From JASFQI01 sp050115555 (GTDB lineage Bacteria; Desulfobacterota; DSM-4660; Desulfatiglandales; HGW-15), in contig JASFQI010000231.1 of NCBI GenBank assembly GCA_050115555.1, positions 1-7,946 on the forward strand: 7,946 bases of DNA. Direction: 5' to 3'. Positions within the stretch are counted from its first letter, which is position 1; the number at the start of each line of letters is the position of its first letter. A program made the translations under genes and the position numbers. Below, one piece after another: positions 5,420 to 7,946 of the stretch. The notes below the pieces were generated by a model. It was not told the origin of the DNA. It was given only the letters and a program-made list of their open reading frames with translations, and did no database searches.

Positions 5420-6346
5420 GTGGATTCGAGACACAATCTTTCCGCTTATTCGGCCCTTTCGGCCGCCGTAGTTTTCTGGGGGTTGTCCTTTGTGGCGACC
5501 AAGGTGGCCCTGGAGACGATCCCCACCTTCACGCTCATCTTCTTCCGTTTCAGCATTGCAGGCTGCCTGTTTCTCGTCGTAAGCGCCGCGAGGGGGGGGC
5601 TTCCGAAGCTCAGCCGGCGCGCTCATCTCAAGCTCTTCGTAATGGCCCTCTTCGAGCCCGGGTTGTATTTCGTGTTCGAAACCATCGGCCTCCAGTACAC
5701 CACTGCGCCCAAGGCGTCCCTGATCATTGCCACGGTGCCCGTGGCCGTACTGATTTTCGCACGGCTCCTGATCGGCGAACGCATTCGGGTGATGTCGCTG
5801 CTCGGGATCCTCGCGTCTCTGGTAGGCATCGGGGTGCTCATTGCAGGGGATCCACAGTTCCGGTGGGCCCTGGGCGGTCATTTGACCGGAGACCTGCTGA
5901 TCATCGGGGCTGTGATCACGGCGGCCCTTTACATGGTGGGCGCGCGGGACCTCGGACGGGAATACTCCGCCTGGACCATCACGTGTTTCCAGATCTTCTA
6001 TGGGGCGCTTTTTTATGCCCCCATGTTCTTTGTCGAGTCCTCGGGTCTGGATTGGGGGGACGTGACCGTCTCTTCCATCCTTGCAGCCATATACTTGACC
6101 GTGTTCGCTACCGTGGCCGCATTTCTCTGCTACAATTTCGGCCTGACCCGCATTCAGGCGTCTCGGGCCGCGGTGTTCATCAACGGGATCCCCGTGGTCA
6201 CGGCCCTTGCGGCCTGGGTCGTACTGGGGGAGCGTCTCACCGCGCTCCAGGCGTTCGGCGGAGCCCTGGTCCTGTTCGGTGTCTGGTTGACGAACGCCCT
6301 GGGAAGGCCTCCTAAATCCGGGAGGGCGGATCAGAGGCCGTCTTGA
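5420..6346 (+). CDS. EamA-family (DMT superfamily) transporter
   Basis: 308 residues, the normal size for ten-helix DMT permeases of the inner membrane. The protein is two EamA repeats. The first begins with the signature FWGLSFVATK (19-28) and ends with GERIRVMSLLGILASLVGIGVL, split here as GERIRVMSLLG (119-129) plus the helix to 140. The second ends with the parallel GERLTALQAFGG (270-281) and a last helix to about 293. A conserved ThrAlaProLysAlaSerLeuIle turn (95-102) lies between helices 3 and 4. The family exports amino acids, metabolites or drugs; the substrate cannot be predicted. The GTG at 5420 is the only start available, since a TAA at 5405-5407 closes the frame. The purine-rich run just before it serves as ribosome binding site. 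The short C-terminal tail (295-308) is basic and should face the cytoplasm. It is divergent from hisJ. Confidence 0.9.
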   Translation: MDSRHNLSAYSALSAAVVFWGLSFVATKVALETIPTFTLIFFRFSIAGCLFLVVSAARGGLPKLSRRAHLKLFVMALFEPGLYFVFETIGLQYTTAPKASLIIATVPVAVLIFARLLIGERIRVMSLLGILASLVGIGVLIAGDPQFRWALGGHLTGDLLIIGAVITAALYMVGARDLGREYSAWTITCFQIFYGALFYAPMFFVESSGLDWGDVTVSSILAAIYLTVFATVAAFLCYNFGLTRIQASRAAVFINGIPVVTALAAWVVLGERLTALQAFGGALVLFGVWLTNALGRPPKSGRADQRPS

Positions 6347-6371
6347 CAGGGTCCGGGGGTTCCCCTATCCT
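6343..6371 (+). promoter_or_regulatory. Sigma-70 promoter of the FAD oxidoreductase gene, with a palindrome in the spacer
   Basis: TTGACA at 6343-6348 (six of six) overlaps the EamA stop codon. After exactly 17 bases comes TATCCT at 6366-6371 (four of six). The start should be near 6378, about 35 nt before the ATG at 6413. The spacer holds GGGGTTCCCC (6356-6365), an inverted repeat that could be an operator, and CCTTC-CA-GAAGG (6369-6380) covers the start region. Confidence 0.6.
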
Positions 6372-6412
6372 TCCAGAAGGTTCCATGTACACGATTTCAT
6401 TCCGAGGACCGC

Positions 6413-7768
6413 ATGTCTTTTGACGTGATCATCATTGGTGCCGGCCCTGCCGGGATATTCACCGCCCTGACCCTGGCTGAGATGGGTGTAGGCCGCGTCG
6501 CGCTCCTGGAAAAGGGCAAGGACCTGGACGCACGCAGACGGGGCAGAAGGGTGGACGTGCTCAGTGGTTGGGGCGGGGCCGGCGCGTTCAGCGATGGCAA
6601 GCTCACGCTTTCTCCGGAGGTTGGAGGGTGCCTGGGAGAGTTCCTGAACCCGTCCGACCTGAACACCCTTATCGAGGCCACAGACGCCCGATACGTGGAC
6701 CACGGCGCGCCGGCCGAGGTCTTCGGTGAGATGTCGCCCCGTCTGGAGGAGCTCTCGGATCGGGCCCGGCTTGCCGACCTGAAGCTTATTCCCTCGCGTA
6801 TTCGCCACATCGGGACGGATCACTGCCCGAACGTGCTGGCCCGGTTTCGCCGTTCCCTGGCGGACCGGGTGGAGGTGCGCACGGGGTGCCCGGTGGAGCG
6901 GATTCTGGTCGAACAGGGCCGCGTAAACGGGGTGGCCCTGGCCGGGGGAGAGGTCCTGAAGAGCCGGTTCGTGGTGGCCGCGCCCGGTCGTTCAGGCGCC
7001 GGCTGGATGAAGGAACGGGCCGAGTCCCTCGACCTTCCGACCCAGGCGAGCCCCGTGGACATCGGTGTGCGCGTAGAGCTCCCGGCTGCCGTGCTCAAGG
7101 AAGTCACGGATCTCACATATGAGTCCAAGTTTGTTTACTACAGCAAGACGTTTGACGACAAGGTCCGCACGTTCTGTATGAATCCCTACGGCGAGGTGGT
7201 GACGGAATGGCATGGGGGCATCACAACGATCAACGGTCACAGCTACGCAGACCGCCGAGGGGAGAACACGAACTTCGCCATTCTCGTGAGCAGTGCGTTT
7301 ACGGAACCCTTTGACGATCCCATCGGTTACGGCCGTCATGTCGCGGAGCTGGCCAATCTGCTGGGTAGCGGGGCCCTGGTCCAACGTCTGGGAGATCTGC
7401 TCGCCGGCAGGCGCAGCACGCCACAGCGCATGGCAAGATGCCTGACACGCCCCAGCCTTGTGGACGCCACCCCCGGTGACCTGAGCTTCGTGTTCCCCTA
7501 CCGCCACCTCCTGGGAATCATTGAGATGCTTCGAGCCCTCGACCGGGTGGCTCCCGGCGTGTACTCCCGTCACACCCTGCTCTACGGCGTGGAGGTGAAG
7601 TTTTACTCCAACCGCATCCAGGTGTCTTCGGAAATGGAGACCGGCGTGGAGAACCTCTTTGCGGTGGGCGACGGTGCGGGCATCACCCGGGGCCTGATTC
7701 AGGCGTCTGCGAGCGGCATTCTGGCGGCAAGGGCGGTGGCACGGCGGCTTGGCAAGTCCCCGTCCTGA
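6413..7768 (+). CDS. FAD-dependent oxidoreductase, COG2509 type
   Basis: 451 residues; ATG start with GAGG five bases upstream. The N-terminus is a Rossmann FAD-binding fold: GAGPAG at 9-14 and the ribose-binding acid Glu33 at the end of the second strand. GWGGAGAFSDGKLTLS (52-67) is the characteristic block of COG2509 uncharacterised FAD-dependent dehydrogenases. Near the C-terminus FAVGDGAGITRGLIQA (416-431) forms the second FAD contact, with Asp420. The protein is cytoplasmic; its substrate is unknown, and related proteins are annotated only as NAD(P)/FAD-dependent oxidoreductases. Many anaerobe members that I recall carry a cysteine-rich insert just before GWGGAG. Here the segment between residues 36 and 51 has none of these cysteines and is short and Arg-rich. 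It has its own promoter and follows the EamA gene by 66 bases; no functional link is evident. Confidence 0.88.
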   Translation: MSFDVIIIGAGPAGIFTALTLAEMGVGRVALLEKGKDLDARRRGRRVDVLSGWGGAGAFSDGKLTLSPEVGGCLGEFLNPSDLNTLIEATDARYVDHGAPAEVFGEMSPRLEELSDRARLADLKLIPSRIRHIGTDHCPNVLARFRRSLADRVEVRTGCPVERILVEQGRVNGVALAGGEVLKSRFVVAAPGRSGAGWMKERAESLDLPTQASPVDIGVRVELPAAVLKEVTDLTYESKFVYYSKTFDDKVRTFCMNPYGEVVTEWHGGITTINGHSYADRRGENTNFAILVSSAFTEPFDDPIGYGRHVAELANLLGSGALVQRLGDLLAGRRSTPQRMARCLTRPSLVDATPGDLSFVFPYRHLLGIIEMLRALDRVAPGVYSRHTLLYGVEVKFYSNRIQVSSEMETGVENLFAVGDGAGITRGLIQASASGILAARAVARRLGKSPS

Positions 7769-7841
7769 TTCTTCTGGTGTTTTCCCTGAGACCCCTGGGC
7801 ATCCTGACTACCCCGAAGCACTGAAACCCTTGAGCAGAGTC

Positions 7842-7870
7842 TTGACCTTGACGTCATGCTCTTTTATGAA
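7842..7870 (+). promoter_or_regulatory. Promoter of a gene beyond the window
   Basis: TTGACC (7842-7847, five of six), a 17-base spacer and TATGAA (7865-7870, four of six). The spacer holds TGACGTCA (7849-7856), a perfect 8-bp palindrome. An overlapping alternative uses TTGACG (7848-7853), 18 bases, and TATTGT (7872-7877). The ATG at 7934, with GGAG ten bases upstream, may start the downstream gene, but only four codons are visible. The rest of 7769-7841 shows nothing: no T-run terminator follows the FAD gene. Confidence 0.45.
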
Positions 7871-7875
7871 GTATT

Positions 7876-7904
7876 GTTTAAAAAACATGGACGTTTTCTA
7901 AAAC
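7876..7904. repeat. Pair of GTTT...AAAC repeats after the promoter
   Basis: GTTTAAAAAAC (7876-7886) and GTTTTCTAAAAC (7893-7904) are two similar, individually palindromic A/T-rich elements with starts 17 bp apart, just downstream of the predicted transcription start. In GC-rich surroundings they could be a tandem regulator site. Confidence 0.35.
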
Positions 7905-7946
7905 CGTTGCGCCGTGAACGGAGTCCGGGGTGTATGAATCCGAATG

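Noticed and set aside
5359..6315. A 318-codon plus-strand frame overlapping the EamA gene.
   Set aside because: Its product is Arg/Gly/His-rich with no membrane helices, whereas the other frame gives a clean ten-helix EamA protein.
4248..6384. A 15-base exact repeat, CTTCCAGAAGGTTCC, at 4248-4262 and 6370-6384.
   Set aside because: One copy encodes the conserved His-Phe-Gln end of the M15 peptidase and the other lies in a promoter region; with no further similarity around them, chance is the simpler reading.

Overview
The window is GC-rich DNA (AT-rich only in short promoter-like patches) from what looks like a Gram-negative bacterium. The genes suggest the sulfate-reducing/syntrophic Desulfobacterota (former Deltaproteobacteria): a lipoprotein with a lipobox and two BamE-like segments, a zinc-ribbon membrane aspartic protease, and a COG2509-type flavoprotein. 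This placement is inference from gene content and style; no rRNA or other marker is present. There are few operons. Most genes appear to be separate units with their own start signals, and TTG/GTG starts are common.

Layout. 1-99 is the C-terminal end of a PhzF-family isomerase. It overlaps a short DUF2809-like membrane protein (69-395) that seems to lack the N-terminal part of its family. After about 200 bases with no clear gene comes a 625-residue membrane-anchored protein (598-2475) that joins a zinc ribbon, a transmembrane helix, a possible inactive trypsin-like domain, a helical region and a C-terminal retropepsin-like aspartic protease. On the minus strand follows a lipoprotein of unknown function (2619-3590). 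Its start overlaps head-to-head with a secreted M15-family D,D-/L,D-peptidase gene (3565-4266). The M15 gene converges on a PHP-type histidinol-phosphatase (hisJ, 4350-5153, minus). hisJ is divergent from an EamA/DMT ten-helix transporter (5420-6346). A COG2509-type FAD-dependent oxidoreductase (6413-7768) follows with its own promoter. The last 178 bases are an AT-richer regulatory region for a gene beyond the window.

Working together. The zinc-ribbon protease, the lipoprotein and the M15 peptidase all appear to act in the envelope, and the lipoprotein and M15 genes share a 5' region, so a common envelope role is possible. The hisJ, EamA and FAD genes look like unrelated housekeeping or accessory functions. 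No mobile element, CRISPR array, tRNA or rRNA was seen.

The least explained part is 2480-2750. A nested palindrome covers the -35 element of a near-consensus plus-strand sigma-70 promoter (TTGCCA, 17 bp, TATAAT). The sequence downstream can form a 12-bp long-range stem followed directly by a T-run, yet no plus-strand gene follows. This is the best candidate here for an undescribed element (a small RNA or antisense RNA against the 3' end of the lipoprotein gene), but it rests only on sequence reading.
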